64,000 nt of DNA from Leptolyngbya sp. Cla-17 (GTDB taxonomy: Bacteria; Cyanobacteriota; Cyanobacteriia; Leptolyngbyales; Leptolyngbyaceae), in NCBI RefSeq assembly GCF_016807185.1, contig NZ_JAEVYN010000002.1:800528-864527 (forward strand). Reading direction: 5' to 3'. Positions 19,380-28,632 of this stretch are shown piece by piece. The stretch's first letter is position 1; the number at the start of each line of letters is the position of its first letter. Below the pieces are notes generated by a model, which saw only the letters and a program-made list of their open reading frames with translations, was not told the origin of the DNA and ran no database searches. The position numbers and the translations under genes were made by a program.

Positions 19380-22175
19380 ATGAAAATTCCTATTGCCACT
19401 TATCGGCTTCAGTTTCATGCCGGGTTTAACTTTGAGGCCGCTCACGCGATCTCCAACTATCTAGCAGCGTTAGGAATTTCTGATCTCTACGCCTCCCCTA
19501 TCTTTAAAGCTAAAGTAGGTAGCTCTCATGGATATGATGTGGTTGATCCAAATCAGATTAACCCAGAGATTGGCACTCCAAAGCAGTTTGATGCTTTAGT
19601 CAACACGCTTCAGCAGCATCAAATCGGCTGGCTGCAAGATATCGTGCCTAACCACATGGCATACGACAGCGAGAATCATTACTTAATGGATATTTTGGAG
19701 AATGGACCCGATTCTGAGGCGATCGAGTTCTTTGATATTGAATGGAATCATGCCTACGAAAGCTTTAAAGGCAGAGTTCTGGCTCCCTTGCTGGGCGATT
19801 TGTATGGGAACTGTTTAGAGAAGGGCGAAATTCAACTCACCTACGATGCAACTGGATTGAGTGTTAACTACAACAGTCTTAAATTGCCCGTGCGAATTGA
19901 ATCCTATGCGCGTTTTATTACCACTTATCTTGGGCAATTAACAAAAGCGTTAGGTCGGCAACATCCTGATTTTATTAAGCTGCTAGGCAGTTTGTATTTG
20001 ATTAAAAGTATTCCCGCTGAAACGAAAGGCAGAGAGCGATCTGACCAGATTGGGTTTGTTAAAGGATTACTGTGGGAGTTATATAGTCAGAACGCTGAAA
20101 TTAAAAACTTTTTTGATGCCAATGTGGTTAGTTTTAATGGCATACCCAATGATCCGGAAAGTTTTAATCTGTTGGATAATTTGTTGTCAGAGCAGTTTTA
20201 TCGGCTTTCTTCCTGGAAGGTGGGTGTCGAAGAAATCAACTACAGACGATTTTTTACGGTGAATGAACTGATTTCAGTCAAGGTTGAAACAATCAAGGTT
20301 TTTCACAAAACTCATGCATTGATAGAGCAATGGATCAAAGATGGAAAAGTGACGGGCTTACGAGTCGATCATATTGATGGACTGTATCATCCGGCTGAAT
20401 ATCTAGAACGATTGCAAGAGAAAGTTGGCGACGTTTACGTTACGGTTGAAAAGATTCTTGAGTTACAAGAAGAAATGCCGCATGACTGGAAAACTCAAGG
20501 GACTAGCGGTTACGAGTTTCTCAACTATCTGAATGGAGTTTTTTGTCAGTCTGAGCACGAGTCGGAGTTCCAAAATGTTTACACCCGCTTTACCGGAACC
20601 TATGCTTCTTACGAGCAATTGGTTACTAAAAATAAACACCTGATTATCGATAAGAATTTGGGTGGCGATGTGGATAATTTGGCGCAACGGCTAAAATCCC
20701 TATCTGGTCAAACTCGTCAAGGAGCTGACTTTACTGCTTATGGTTTGAAGCGATCGCTGAGTGAAGTTTTGGCGTCATTTCCGGTCTATCGCACCTATAT
20801 TGATTCGGCTCAGGTCACGGATGCAGATCGAGGTTACATTCAAACCGCGATCGCCCAAGCGAAAGAGCAGATTCCACGGCTCGTCAACGAACTCGACTAC
20901 ATCGAAAAGATTCTGTTGCGGCAAGATGAAGATCTACTAACGGAGTCACAAAAAGAAGAGCGACTGCATTTTGTCATGAAGTTTCAACAGTTGACTGGAC
21001 CGTTAATGGCAAAAGGGGTTGAAGATACCACGCTGTATATTTACAACCGTTTGCTGTCGTTGAACGAAGTCGGCGGCAATCCCAGTCATTTCGGCATCGC
21101 CCTAGAGCAGTTTCATGACTTTAATCGCAAAAAGTGCGACCGCTGGATGTATGCCATGAACGCCTCTGCCACCCATGACACAAAGCGTGGGGAAGATGTG
21201 CGTGCTCGGTTAAATGTGCTGTCAGAACTGCCGGCAGACTGGGAAGAACAGGTGCAACACTGGGCTAAGATCAACCGCGATAAGAAGTCGCATACCAAAG
21301 GTAAATCGACTCCCGATCGCAACGATGAGTATTTCTTGTATCAAACTCTAGTAGGGTCTTTTCCTTTTGCTGAGGCTGACTGTTCAGAGTTTCGCGATCG
21401 CATCAAAGATTACATCATCAAAGCTATTCGAGAAGCAAAAGTCCATACGACGTGGATACGACCCGATGAAACCTATGAAAACGGCTATCTAGACTTTATT
21501 GATAAACTTTTGGACTTTCAAGCTGAGAATGAGTTTTTGCAGGCTTTTCGCCCCTTTCAACAGCAAATCGCTAACTACGGTATTTTCAACTCGCTGTCTC
21601 AAGTGCTGCTAAAAAACACGACTCCGGGAGTCCCTGATCTATATCAGGGCTGTGAATTGTGGGATTTCAGCTTGGTCGATCCAGATAACCGCCGTCCGGT
21701 GGATTATGCCCAACGACAAACCTACTTGCAAGAGATTCAAGCAGGCATCGCGTCGGATTGTTTAAACTTGATGAAAGATTTGCTAGCAACCAAAGAAGAT
21801 GGTCGAGTCAAGCTGTTTTTGACCTATCAAGTATTGCAAGCTAGACAAAAATATCAGTCGCTTTTTCAGCAGGGTAACTATCAACCTTTGGAGGTTTCAG
21901 GCATATTTGCTGATCATGTGGTTGCCTTTGCAAGAACTTTTGAAGATCAGGTGGCGATCGCCCTAGCTCCCCGATTTCTCACTCAGGTTATTCAGCTTAA
22001 TCAACTCCCCTTAGATCACGCGATTTGGCAAAATACTCAGATTGATCTGCCATCACCAATGCCGAAAAATTGGATCAACGCAATCACTCAGCAATCTTTA
22101 TCCGGTAAGACTGAAATTCAATTAGGCGAAGCGTTGAAACATTTTCCGGTTGCTTTATTCATTAGCCAAAATTAG
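19380..22175 (+). CDS. treY: maltooligosyl trehalose synthase
   Basis: A 931-residue GH13 isomerase that turns the terminal alpha-1,4 bond of a maltooligosaccharide into the alpha,alpha-1,1 bond of trehalose. Visible family marks are the start IPIATYRLQFHAGFNFEAA, the region I segment LQDIVPNHMAYD, the nucleophile segment LRVDHIDGLYHPAEYLERL, the acid/base segment VTVEKILELQEEMP, and the late signature HDTKRGEDVRARLNVLSEL. The length is typical. The product feeds TreZ, encoded just upstream, so the pair converts glycogen-type glucan to free trehalose. ATG at 19380 lies 26 bp behind the treZ stop; coupling is likely. Confidence 0.95.
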   Translation: MKIPIATYRLQFHAGFNFEAAHAISNYLAALGISDLYASPIFKAKVGSSHGYDVVDPNQINPEIGTPKQFDALVNTLQQHQIGWLQDIVPNHMAYDSENHYLMDILENGPDSEAIEFFDIEWNHAYESFKGRVLAPLLGDLYGNCLEKGEIQLTYDATGLSVNYNSLKLPVRIESYARFITTYLGQLTKALGRQHPDFIKLLGSLYLIKSIPAETKGRERSDQIGFVKGLLWELYSQNAEIKNFFDANVVSFNGIPNDPESFNLLDNLLSEQFYRLSSWKVGVEEINYRRFFTVNELISVKVETIKVFHKTHALIEQWIKDGKVTGLRVDHIDGLYHPAEYLERLQEKVGDVYVTVEKILELQEEMPHDWKTQGTSGYEFLNYLNGVFCQSEHESEFQNVYTRFTGTYASYEQLVTKNKHLIIDKNLGGDVDNLAQRLKSLSGQTRQGADFTAYGLKRSLSEVLASFPVYRTYIDSAQVTDADRGYIQTAIAQAKEQIPRLVNELDYIEKILLRQDEDLLTESQKEERLHFVMKFQQLTGPLMAKGVEDTTLYIYNRLLSLNEVGGNPSHFGIALEQFHDFNRKKCDRWMYAMNASATHDTKRGEDVRARLNVLSELPADWEEQVQHWAKINRDKKSHTKGKSTPDRNDEYFLYQTLVGSFPFAEADCSEFRDRIKDYIIKAIREAKVHTTWIRPDETYENGYLDFIDKLLDFQAENEFLQAFRPFQQQIANYGIFNSLSQVLLKNTTPGVPDLYQGCELWDFSLVDPDNRRPVDYAQRQTYLQEIQAGIASDCLNLMKDLLATKEDGRVKLFLTYQVLQARQKYQSLFQQGNYQPLEVSGIFADHVVAFARTFEDQVAIALAPRFLTQVIQLNQLPLDHAIWQNTQIDLPSPMPKNWINAITQQSLSGKTEIQLGEALKHFPVALFISQN

Positions 22176-22186
22176 GAGGACTAACG

Positions 22187-23725
22187 GTGGTCAATCAACT
22201 TATCGAAACATCGTTAGACTTCCCGTCGGATGCGCAAATTCACCGTCTAAGAACCTATATTAAGCAATCTTGGAAAACCCTTTATCGATCGCATGAGCAT
22301 ATCTTGGAAGCTGCTCGTGATTCTAAACTTGATCATATCCCTGGCACTCCCTGGATTGTTTATATTTCGCCTCAAGAAAACCAAGCCGAAATTGAACAAG
22401 CATTGCAAAAGGCGGTTTCTGAAAGTGAATGGAACCAGATTGAATTACGCGTTCTGCCATCGGAAGTAGACCAAATCAAAGAGCATGGGTTGCTCTATTT
22501 GCCACATCCCTATGTCGTTCCAGGCGGGCGTTTCAACGAAATGTATGGCTGGGATAGTTACTTCATTCAGCTTGGTTTACTGCGAGATGGAGAACTGGAG
22601 CTGGCAAAATATATGGTTGAGCAATTGCTCTATGAAATTGAGCATTATGGCACCATTTTGAATGCTAATCGTACCTACATGCTGTCGCGATCGCAGCCGC
22701 CGATATTAACCCCGATGGTTCTCGCCTTATTTCAGCACACTCAGGATTACGAGTGGCTGCGACAGGTGCTATCCGTTGTCGAGCGTTATTACTATTACTG
22801 GACGGTGCCACCGCATCTTAATCAAGCAACTGGATTGTCTCGCTACTTTGCACTGGGAGAGGGTCCTGCGCCAGAAGTGCTGGCATCGGAAATAGATGAG
22901 GAGGGTAAGACGCACTACGATCGCGTGCGGGAATACTACTGCCAATTTGATGTTGATGCCTATGATGTGAACCTCTACTACGATCGCGAACAGGATATTT
23001 TGACCGATTTATTTTACAAAGGCGATCGCTCTATGCGCGAATCCGGCTTTGATATCTCTAACCGCTTCGGTCCGTTTAGTGTTGATGTTATTCACTATGC
23101 GCCAGTTTGCCTGAATGTTTTGCTCTACAAAATGGAACAAGATATTGCTCAAATCTACACGCTTTTAGACCATGCTGATATGGCTCAACAATGGCATCAT
23201 CGCGCCAGCGATCGCCATCAGCGGATCGACCAATTCCTCTGGAACGAAGCGGATGGATTGTATTACGACTACAACTTCCAAACTAACGCTCAGTGTCGCT
23301 ATGAGTTTGCCACCACGTTCTATCCCCTGTGGGCAGGCATTGCTTCGGAGTCCCAGGCTGCCGCTGTGGCGCGATCGCTCGAAAAGTTTGAGGCTGCGGG
23401 CGGGTTGCTCACTAGCACCCATGTCAGCGGCAATCAATGGGATGCCCCTTTTGGTTGGGCACCGTTGAATTTGATTGCCGTGCAAGGGTTGTTGAGTTAT
23501 GGCTATAAACAAGATGCGGAGCGGATTGCTAAAAAGTTTGTTTCCATGGTTGCTCAAGAGTTTGAGAAAACTGGAACAATTGTTGAAAAGTATGATGTTT
23601 GCCGATGCTCCGCCAATGTTTCCGATGAGATTCTTTTTGGTTACAGTTCCAATGAGATAGGCTTTGGTTGGACGAATGCCACGGTGCTAGAGTTCTTACA
23701 TTTACTAGATAAAAGTAACTCATGA
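22187..23725 (+). CDS. treH: trehalase, GH37
   Basis: A 512-residue cytoplasmic trehalase that hydrolyses trehalose to two glucoses. Both GH37 signatures are present: PGGRFNEMYGWDSYF (about 117-131) and GNQWDAPFGWAP (about 417-428). No signal peptide is seen, so it acts on the intracellular pool. Having a degrading enzyme as the last gene of the synthesis operon sets the steady-state trehalose level, as described for treZ-treY-treH of Anabaena. GTG start at 22187 is fixed by AGGAGGA at 22174-22180. Its stop overlaps the convergent BrkB-family gene by six bases. Confidence 0.94.
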   Translation: MVNQLIETSLDFPSDAQIHRLRTYIKQSWKTLYRSHEHILEAARDSKLDHIPGTPWIVYISPQENQAEIEQALQKAVSESEWNQIELRVLPSEVDQIKEHGLLYLPHPYVVPGGRFNEMYGWDSYFIQLGLLRDGELELAKYMVEQLLYEIEHYGTILNANRTYMLSRSQPPILTPMVLALFQHTQDYEWLRQVLSVVERYYYYWTVPPHLNQATGLSRYFALGEGPAPEVLASEIDEEGKTHYDRVREYYCQFDVDAYDVNLYYDREQDILTDLFYKGDRSMRESGFDISNRFGPFSVDVIHYAPVCLNVLLYKMEQDIAQIYTLLDHADMAQQWHHRASDRHQRIDQFLWNEADGLYYDYNFQTNAQCRYEFATTFYPLWAGIASESQAAAVARSLEKFEAAGGLLTSTHVSGNQWDAPFGWAPLNLIAVQGLLSYGYKQDAERIAKKFVSMVAQEFEKTGTIVEKYDVCRCSANVSDEILFGYSSNEIGFGWTNATVLEFLHLLDKSNS

Positions 23726-24625
23726 TTTTGAGCGATCGCTCATTTTTTCATCAATAGGAACTGCATGTTTAGACGGTCTTAAAGGTGTTCCGCGATATTT
23801 GGAATATACCTGAGTAAACTCTGCACCAATCAACAAAATTTGAGCAGAATAGAACACCCAAATTAGCAGTACCACCAGTGAACCAGCGGCTCCATAGGCT
23901 GAGCCAACGCTGCTGTTTCCGAGATATAACCCAATGGCTAACTTGCCAATATTAAACAGTATGGCAGTGACGGCTGCACCTACCCAGAGGTTCTTCCAAG
24001 GAATTTCGACATCCGGCAAAAACTTGTAAATGGAGGCAAACAAAACAGTGATTACGCCAAACGAAATTGCAAAGTTAATCACTTGGCCCAAGATGGGAAT
24101 ACCCGGCATTAAATTGTTAAAAAAGTAACTAACCGTTGCTAGAACGGTAGACAGTAATAAAGAAACTAACAGCAAAAAACCAATGACCAAAACCATGGCA
24201 AAGGACAAAAATCGAGAGACTAAAAAGCCACGAATTCCTTGCCCTGGTTTTGGTTTGACTTCCCAGATGGTGTTGAGCGCTGCTTGAAGTTGACCAAAGA
24301 CTCCTGATGCTCCAAACATCAGCAAGACAACGCCAATAATGGTGGCGATCGCGCCTCCAGACCCCGGTTTATCCGCATTCTGAATCATTGCTTGAATGGC
24401 TTCTGCCCCGTCTTTGCCAACTAATCCCTGGATTTGGCGAACCAGCTCTCCACGTGCCGCTTCTTCCCCAAATACCGCACCCGCGATCGCGATCGCAATC
24501 AGCAACAGTGGAGCCAGGGAAAACACGGTGTAATATGCCAGTGCAGCGGCTAATACAGGCACATTGTCTTCTTTCCATTCTGCGATCGTTCCTTTGATTA
24601 ATCGCGCACCATCCTTAAACCGCAT
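23720..24625 (-). CDS. YihY/BrkB family membrane protein
   Basis: About 301 residues from the start at 24625 (MRFKDGARLIKG); an ATG at 24676 would add 17 residues without family similarity. It has the amphipathic start EWKEDNVPVLAAALAYYTVF and SLAPLLLIAIAIAGAVFGEEA, a hallmark of the family, then about six TM segments with GAIVTAVLF-like and GSAYGAAGSLVVLLIWVFYS regions. The proteins were once mis-called ribonuclease BN; they are now seen as inner-membrane proteins of unclear transport role. The tail (PLRPSKHAVPIDEKMSDRSKS) is polar and cytoplasmic. Convergent with treH, separate transcription unit. Confidence 0.86.
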   Translation of the reverse strand: MRFKDGARLIKGTIAEWKEDNVPVLAAALAYYTVFSLAPLLLIAIAIAGAVFGEEAARGELVRQIQGLVGKDGAEAIQAMIQNADKPGSGGAIATIIGVVLLMFGASGVFGQLQAALNTIWEVKPKPGQGIRGFLVSRFLSFAMVLVIGFLLLVSLLLSTVLATVSYFFNNLMPGIPILGQVINFAISFGVITVLFASIYKFLPDVEIPWKNLWVGAAVTAILFNIGKLAIGLYLGNSSVGSAYGAAGSLVVLLIWVFYSAQILLIGAEFTQVYSKYRGTPLRPSKHAVPIDEKMSDRSKS

Positions 24626-24843
24626 GTTTTTTAACCCAACACTTCTAAGCACCATAATTGATAACACTTTGCCCATTGTGCATCTATCGCAAGGCTGACT
24701 TCAGAAGTAAGACACTTCTCTGCCAAGGCAACGCTACTGTCCTTGCCAAATCGCCTCAATGTCAGACAATTGAATTTGGCGATAATGCCTGATAGAAAAT
24801 AGAGATCACGTACTATTGAAGGTATTTTATTGCCTTCACCACA

Positions 24844-25068
24844 ATGGAAACCATTCGGCAAATTGTTCAAGTCAAAGGCGATCGCAAATTGGAACTCACC
24901 CTACCAGATGATATTCAACCCGGATTGGTTGAGATTGTTGTTGTGCTTCAACCCTTGCAGCAGCTTCCGCCTACTCCGATTCAAATCTCAAATCTGTTTG
25001 GTTTCTTGCCACTTCGCATCGATCCGCTCCAGTTCCAACAGGCATTAAGAAATGAATGGAACAGATAG
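24844..25068 (+). CDS. VapB-like antitoxin
   Basis: A 74-residue protein starting METIRQIVQVKGDRKLEL, a short beta-strand DNA-binding-like start, and ending in a toxin-binding helix (DPLQFQQALRNEWNR). It overlaps by 17 bp the start of a PIN-domain toxin gene, the usual layout of VapBC-type pairs. Only the size, position and general form identify it as the antitoxin; the precise antitoxin family is not clear. It remains intact although its partner toxin is destroyed by two insertions, so it may persist as an orphan or protect against related toxins. Confidence 0.65.
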   Translation: METIRQIVQVKGDRKLELTLPDDIQPGLVEIVVVLQPLQQLPPTPIQISNLFGFLPLRIDPLQFQQALRNEWNR

Positions 25069-25141
25069 TCGGTATCTGCTCGATACCAACATCTTCATTT
25101 ACTACTTCAATGGCGAACCAATGGTTCAACCCCTGTTTACT

Positions 25142-26044
25142 AGACCTCTTGCGTGAATGTATGTAAGCAGCTAGAACTAGGTCAAGGAGGAGGATATTAT
25201 GACCTACGAGCAACTTAGCCAACTTAAACCCGGAGCTTTCAAACGTCGATGTGGGGTTCACCTTGAAACGTTTGAGCAGATGGTAGCAATATTGCGTCCC
25301 GATCTTGACCGCAGGGGAAAACGGGGTGGACAGTGCAAATTAAGCGTAGAAGACCAATTGTTGGTCGTACTTGAATACTGGCGAGAATACCGGACACAGT
25401 TTCATATCGCCACCACGTGGGGGATGAGCGAGTCAGCCGTATGTCGATTGATTCAAAAGGTGGAAGGATTATTGACCAATTCAGACCAGTTTCGGCTACC
25501 CGGCAAAAAGCAACTCTACCAGAATGCCAGTACTTGGAGCGTAGTGGCAGTGGATGTGACTGAAAGCCCCATTGAGCGTCCCCAAAAAAACAGCGAGGCT
25601 ACTACAGCGGCAAGAAAAAGCGGCATACCCTAAAAGCTCAAGTGGTAGTCAATCAAGCGACTGGACAGATTATCTGCACAGCCTTTGGCAAAGGGCGAGT
25701 CCATGACTTTCGCTTGTTCAAGCTCCATCGCCTGCCGATGCTGCCGGAGCAGTTGTGTTTAGCGGACAGAGGCTATCAGGGTATGGCAAAGCTACATCCC
25801 TGTAGTTGCACTCCAACCAAAAAGCCCCGTAAAGGCAAATTGAGCAAAGCTGAGCGGCAGCACAACCGAAATCTAGCCCGATTGCGAGTAGTCGCTGAGC
25901 ATGTCAACCGCAAGCTCAAGATTTTTCGGATTCTGGCTGAACGGTATCGAAATCGACGCAAGCGCTTCGGGTTGCGCTTCAACCTGATTGCGGCGATCAT
26001 CAACTGTGAACTTTCGCTCTCTTCTTGATTCACGCAAGAGTTCT
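25142..26044 (+). mobile_element. IS5-family insertion sequence, 903 bp
   Basis: The ends are imperfect inverted repeats: left AGACCTCTTGCGTGAAT, right (reverse complement) AGAACTCTTGCGTGAAT, one mismatch in 17. A 3-bp target duplication ACT lies at 25139-25141 and 26045-26047. It carries one transposase read in two overlapping frames. Size, ends and DDE type fit the IS5 group with a split transposase. It looks intact and potentially mobile. Confidence 0.9.
25199..26028 (+). CDS. IS5-family transposase, probably made by -1 frameshifting
   Basis: Two frames (25199-25633, 144 residues; 25642-26028, 128 residues) together make one DDE transposase. The first has an HTH part (YRTQFHIATTWGMSESAVC) and the first Asp in VAVDVTESPIERP. 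The second has Asp in LADRGYQGM and Glu in RVVAEHVNRKLKIF. They join at a run of seven A (CCCCAAAAAAACAGC, near 25581-25594): frame-0 codons CAA AAA AAC form the heptamer A AAA AAC. A -1 shift there gives KKQRGYYSGKKKRHTLKAQ, as expected for intact homologues. The shift could be ribosomal or transcriptional slippage. SD AAGGAGGAGG lies just before ATG 25199. Confidence 0.85.
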
Positions 26045-26287
26045 ACTGAAATTTTGGCAGGCGATGCCAGTGGGTTCTATTGTCCAATTAGCTGGTCAGA
26101 GTTGCTGTGTTACCCTGCACTGACAGAATCAGAAGCTAATCAAATTCGGGACTTTCTACGATCGCTCACTTGGGTTCCAATCACTGAAAGAGTTCTTGAT
26201 CACACAGCTAAAATCCGGCGAGACTACCGAATCGCTGTACCAGATGCTTTGATTGCAGCATGTTCAATGGAAGTTGACGGTATATTA

Positions 26288-26379
26288 TAGTGGTTCTTCG
26301 TCGGATGAGGTACAGATAAGACGACACAGGGTAAGGGTTTAAGCCTCTAGTTTGTACCTTACGGGAACCGAAAACGCTA
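26288..26379. mobile_element. 92-bp MITE-like element with TA target duplication
   Basis: It sits exactly between codons 110 and 111 of the rebuilt vapC frame, with TA at 26286-26287 and again at 26380-26381. The ends begin TAGTGGTTCTTCG on the left and, read inward on the other strand, TAGCGTTTTCGG on the right; both arms continue to a GTAC-containing core, so the inverted repeats are imperfect. TA duplication and these ends fit a non-autonomous IS630/Tc1-mariner derivative. It has no coding capacity. Confidence 0.75.
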
Positions 26380-26535
26380 TAGTGACGCGAAATGTTCAAG
26401 ATTTTCAGCGCATTGCGGATTTAACAATTTTGAACCCATTTGAACCCTAGTATTCTGTCAAGAATTTTTTGAAGAGCTTACTCGCCTTCTGAATTTTAGT
26501 GACTAATACATTCATCGCAAAGATTATCGTTTGAA

Positions 26536-28437
26536 TCAACTGGCTGAAATACCGCGCTGCATTTGACGGGCTTGAATGCGCTCTAGGCTACCCAGGGGAA
26601 TGGCAGAAATGAGTTGGCGAGTATAGTCTTGCTGAGGCTGACGATAGACGGTTTCAGAGGAACCAATTTCTTCGATCGCGCCTTTGTTCATCACCATGAT
26701 GCGATCGCTCATGAACTTCACTACGCTCAAATCGTGGGAAATGAAAATATAGGTTAGGTCAAGGTCGGGCTGATTTTGTAATTCCTTTAGCAAATTGAGT
26801 ACTTGCGCCTGCACCGATACATCCAGTGCAGATACCGACTCATCGCAAATAATGAACTTGGGGTTCAACGCCAATGCACGGGCAATGCAAACCCGCTGAC
26901 GTTGTCCTCCAGAAAACTCGTGTGGATAGCGATTTAAGGCATCGGCAGTCAGTCCAACCCGTTCTAACAGTTCTTGGGCACGGCGGCGCTGTTGCTCCCG
27001 ATCTTTTGGCTTGCTGTGGATCTGCATCGGTTCCATGATCGCTGCCCCTACCGTCATGCGGGAGTCAAGAGAGCTAAACGGATTTTGAAACACAATTTGC
27101 AGATCTTGTCGTACGCGGCGGAGTGCTTTAGGCGGTAACTGAGTAATGTCTTGCCCGTCGAAGATAATTTGCCCTTCCATTGGCTTGATCAGTTGTAAAA
27201 TACTGCGCGCCAAGGTGGATTTGCCGCAGCCCGATTCGCCAACTAATCCCAAGGTTTCGCCGGGATACACATCGAAACTGACATCATTCACCGCCATAAA
27301 GTAGCGTTTGGTTTGCCCAAAAATACTGCGAATCGGAAAGCCAACCCGCAGATTTTTGACGGAAAGCAGCGGCGTTTTTTTCTCTAAATCGGCAAGCCGT
27401 TGGGTCATTTCCTCGGGACTAACTTCCTGTGCCATCTGAAACGCCCGATTAATGTCGGTTTCGCGCTCTTCAATGATCATGTTGCCATCTTTGCCAGTGC
27501 TGACCTGCATGAAATCGGAGACGGTGGGGAGTTTTCGCAGGCGGCGATCGAGTTGGGGACGACAGGCAAGCAAGCCTCTTGTATAAGGATGCTGCGGATT
27601 AGAAAAGATCTGCCAGACGGGTCCCGCTTCAACAATTTTGCCTTGATACATGACGGCAACTTGGTCAGCAATTTCGGCAATGATGCCCAAATCATGGGTA
27701 ATGAACATGATCGACATGCCGCGTCGATCGCCGATCTGTTCTGCTTGAGCATCTCGCAGATCGCGCAATAAATCCAGAATTGTTGCTTGAACCGTCACAT
27801 CTAGGGCGGTAGTGGGTTCGTCGGCAATTAGCAACGCTGGATCGCAGGAAATTGCCATCGCGATCATGACCCGCTGCATTTGTCCGCCGGATAGCTCATG
27901 GGGGTAGCGGTTAAGAAAGGCAGAAGTCAAGCGATCGCGCTCTCGGCGGTTGCCATTAAACTGCTGATCCAGTTGCTCATTGCTGGGCAGCAGGCGAACT
28001 TCTTGCAACCGGGCGATCGCTTCTTGGGCCGCTTCTTCCTTAGAAAGCCGCTTGTGTAGTCGAATCGCTTCCACTAATTGAAACCCAATCGTATAAACCG
28101 GATTCAAAGAAGTCATCGGCTCCTGAAAAATCATGGAAATTTCGCTGCCGCGATAGTCTTCTAATCGGCGATCGGATAGTTTTGCTAAATCGACGGGTTG
28201 TGTTTGGTCGCCTCTGCCCCAAAACAAAATCTCCCCATTCGTCACTTTTCCTGGCGTAGGCACCAATCCCATCACTGCCAGCGAAGTGACCGACTTGCCC
28301 GAACCTGATTCGCCCACAATTCCCAAGGTTTGCCCTCTTTTCACCTCAAAGGAAATTCCCCTTACGGCTTCAACAGTTTTTCCATCGCTCTGGAACTGCA
28401 CTTCCAGGTTATTCACTTGCAAAACGGTGTCATTCAT
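26536..28437 (-). CDS. fused DppD-DppF type ABC transporter ATPase
   Basis: A 633-residue protein with two complete ATP-binding cassettes in tandem, as in GsiA/YliA and cyanobacterial oligopeptide or nickel-type importers. First half: Walker A GESGSGKS, signature LSGGQMQR, Walker B LLIADEPTTALD. Second half (about 345 on): GESGCGKS, FSGGQRQR, ICDESVSALD. Each half has the Opp/Dpp C-terminal part near the switch His (FITHDLG and FISHDLS). The matching permeases and binding protein are not beside it, which is common in cyanobacteria. ATG at 28437 (MNDTVLQVNNLEV) is preferred to a TTG at 28452. Substrate is unknown. Confidence 0.9.
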   Translation of the reverse strand: MNDTVLQVNNLEVQFQSDGKTVEAVRGISFEVKRGQTLGIVGESGSGKSVTSLAVMGLVPTPGKVTNGEILFWGRGDQTQPVDLAKLSDRRLEDYRGSEISMIFQEPMTSLNPVYTIGFQLVEAIRLHKRLSKEEAAQEAIARLQEVRLLPSNEQLDQQFNGNRRERDRLTSAFLNRYPHELSGGQMQRVMIAMAISCDPALLIADEPTTALDVTVQATILDLLRDLRDAQAEQIGDRRGMSIMFITHDLGIIAEIADQVAVMYQGKIVEAGPVWQIFSNPQHPYTRGLLACRPQLDRRLRKLPTVSDFMQVSTGKDGNMIIEERETDINRAFQMAQEVSPEEMTQRLADLEKKTPLLSVKNLRVGFPIRSIFGQTKRYFMAVNDVSFDVYPGETLGLVGESGCGKSTLARSILQLIKPMEGQIIFDGQDITQLPPKALRRVRQDLQIVFQNPFSSLDSRMTVGAAIMEPMQIHSKPKDREQQRRRAQELLERVGLTADALNRYPHEFSGGQRQRVCIARALALNPKFIICDESVSALDVSVQAQVLNLLKELQNQPDLDLTYIFISHDLSVVKFMSDRIMVMNKGAIEEIGSSETVYRQPQQDYTRQLISAIPLGSLERIQARQMQRGISAS

Positions 28438-28509
28438 TGGGGACAGGAACAAAAAGTTTCTTGGATTTTAACAGTCTCTTAACGTTGTGGGGCGCTAGGT
28501 TTTAGGTTA

Positions 28510-28589
28510 CGGGTTTCCAGTTAAGCCTTCAACATGAGCGTTCAGGCAAACGCAGAGACTGGTGAGAGTTGAGCGTAGTTGGAAACCCG
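28510..28589. repeat. inverted repeat between ABC ATPase and glycan synthase genes
   Basis: CGGGTTTCCA (28510-28519) is exactly complementary to TGGAAACCCG (28580-28589) across a 60-base loop. The spacer lies upstream of the minus-strand ABC gene and downstream of the minus-strand glycan synthase gene. It may be a structured leader or a relic; no U-run is seen. Confidence 0.5.
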
Positions 28590-28596
28590 ATGGCAA

Positions 28597-28632
28597 TTTT
28601 GTATAACCACTTATTTTTGTATAACCACTTAT
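28597..28632. repeat. 18-bp perfect tandem duplication at a gene end
   Basis: TTTTGTATAACCACTTAT occurs at 28597-28614 and 28615-28632 with no mismatch. The second copy contains the stop codon (28629-28631, minus strand) of the glycan synthase gene. It looks like a recent slippage or repair duplication. Confidence 0.7.

Larger units (their letters stand above)
25052..26450 (+). pseudogene. VapC-like PIN toxin, interrupted by two mobile elements
   Basis: The reading frame begins at ATG 25052, stops making sense at 25141, resumes at 26048-26287, and finishes at 26382-26450 with TAG. Removing the IS (25142-26044 plus one ACT copy) and the 92-bp element (26288-26379 plus one TA copy) restores 132 codons with no frameshift. 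The rebuilt protein has the four acidic residues of a PIN ribonuclease: Asp11 (LLDTNIFIYYF), Glu48 (WSELL), Asp96 (VPDALIAA) and Asp117 (TRNVQDF). As it stands, translation stops in the IS after about 34 residues, so no toxin should be made. The clean frame suggests the insertions are recent. Confidence 0.9.

Noticed and set aside
25988..26290. 100-codon plus-strand ORF across the IS right end and the toxin gene
   Set aside because: It is a chimera of IS terminus and vapC sequence; the true toxin frame is explained by removing the insertions.
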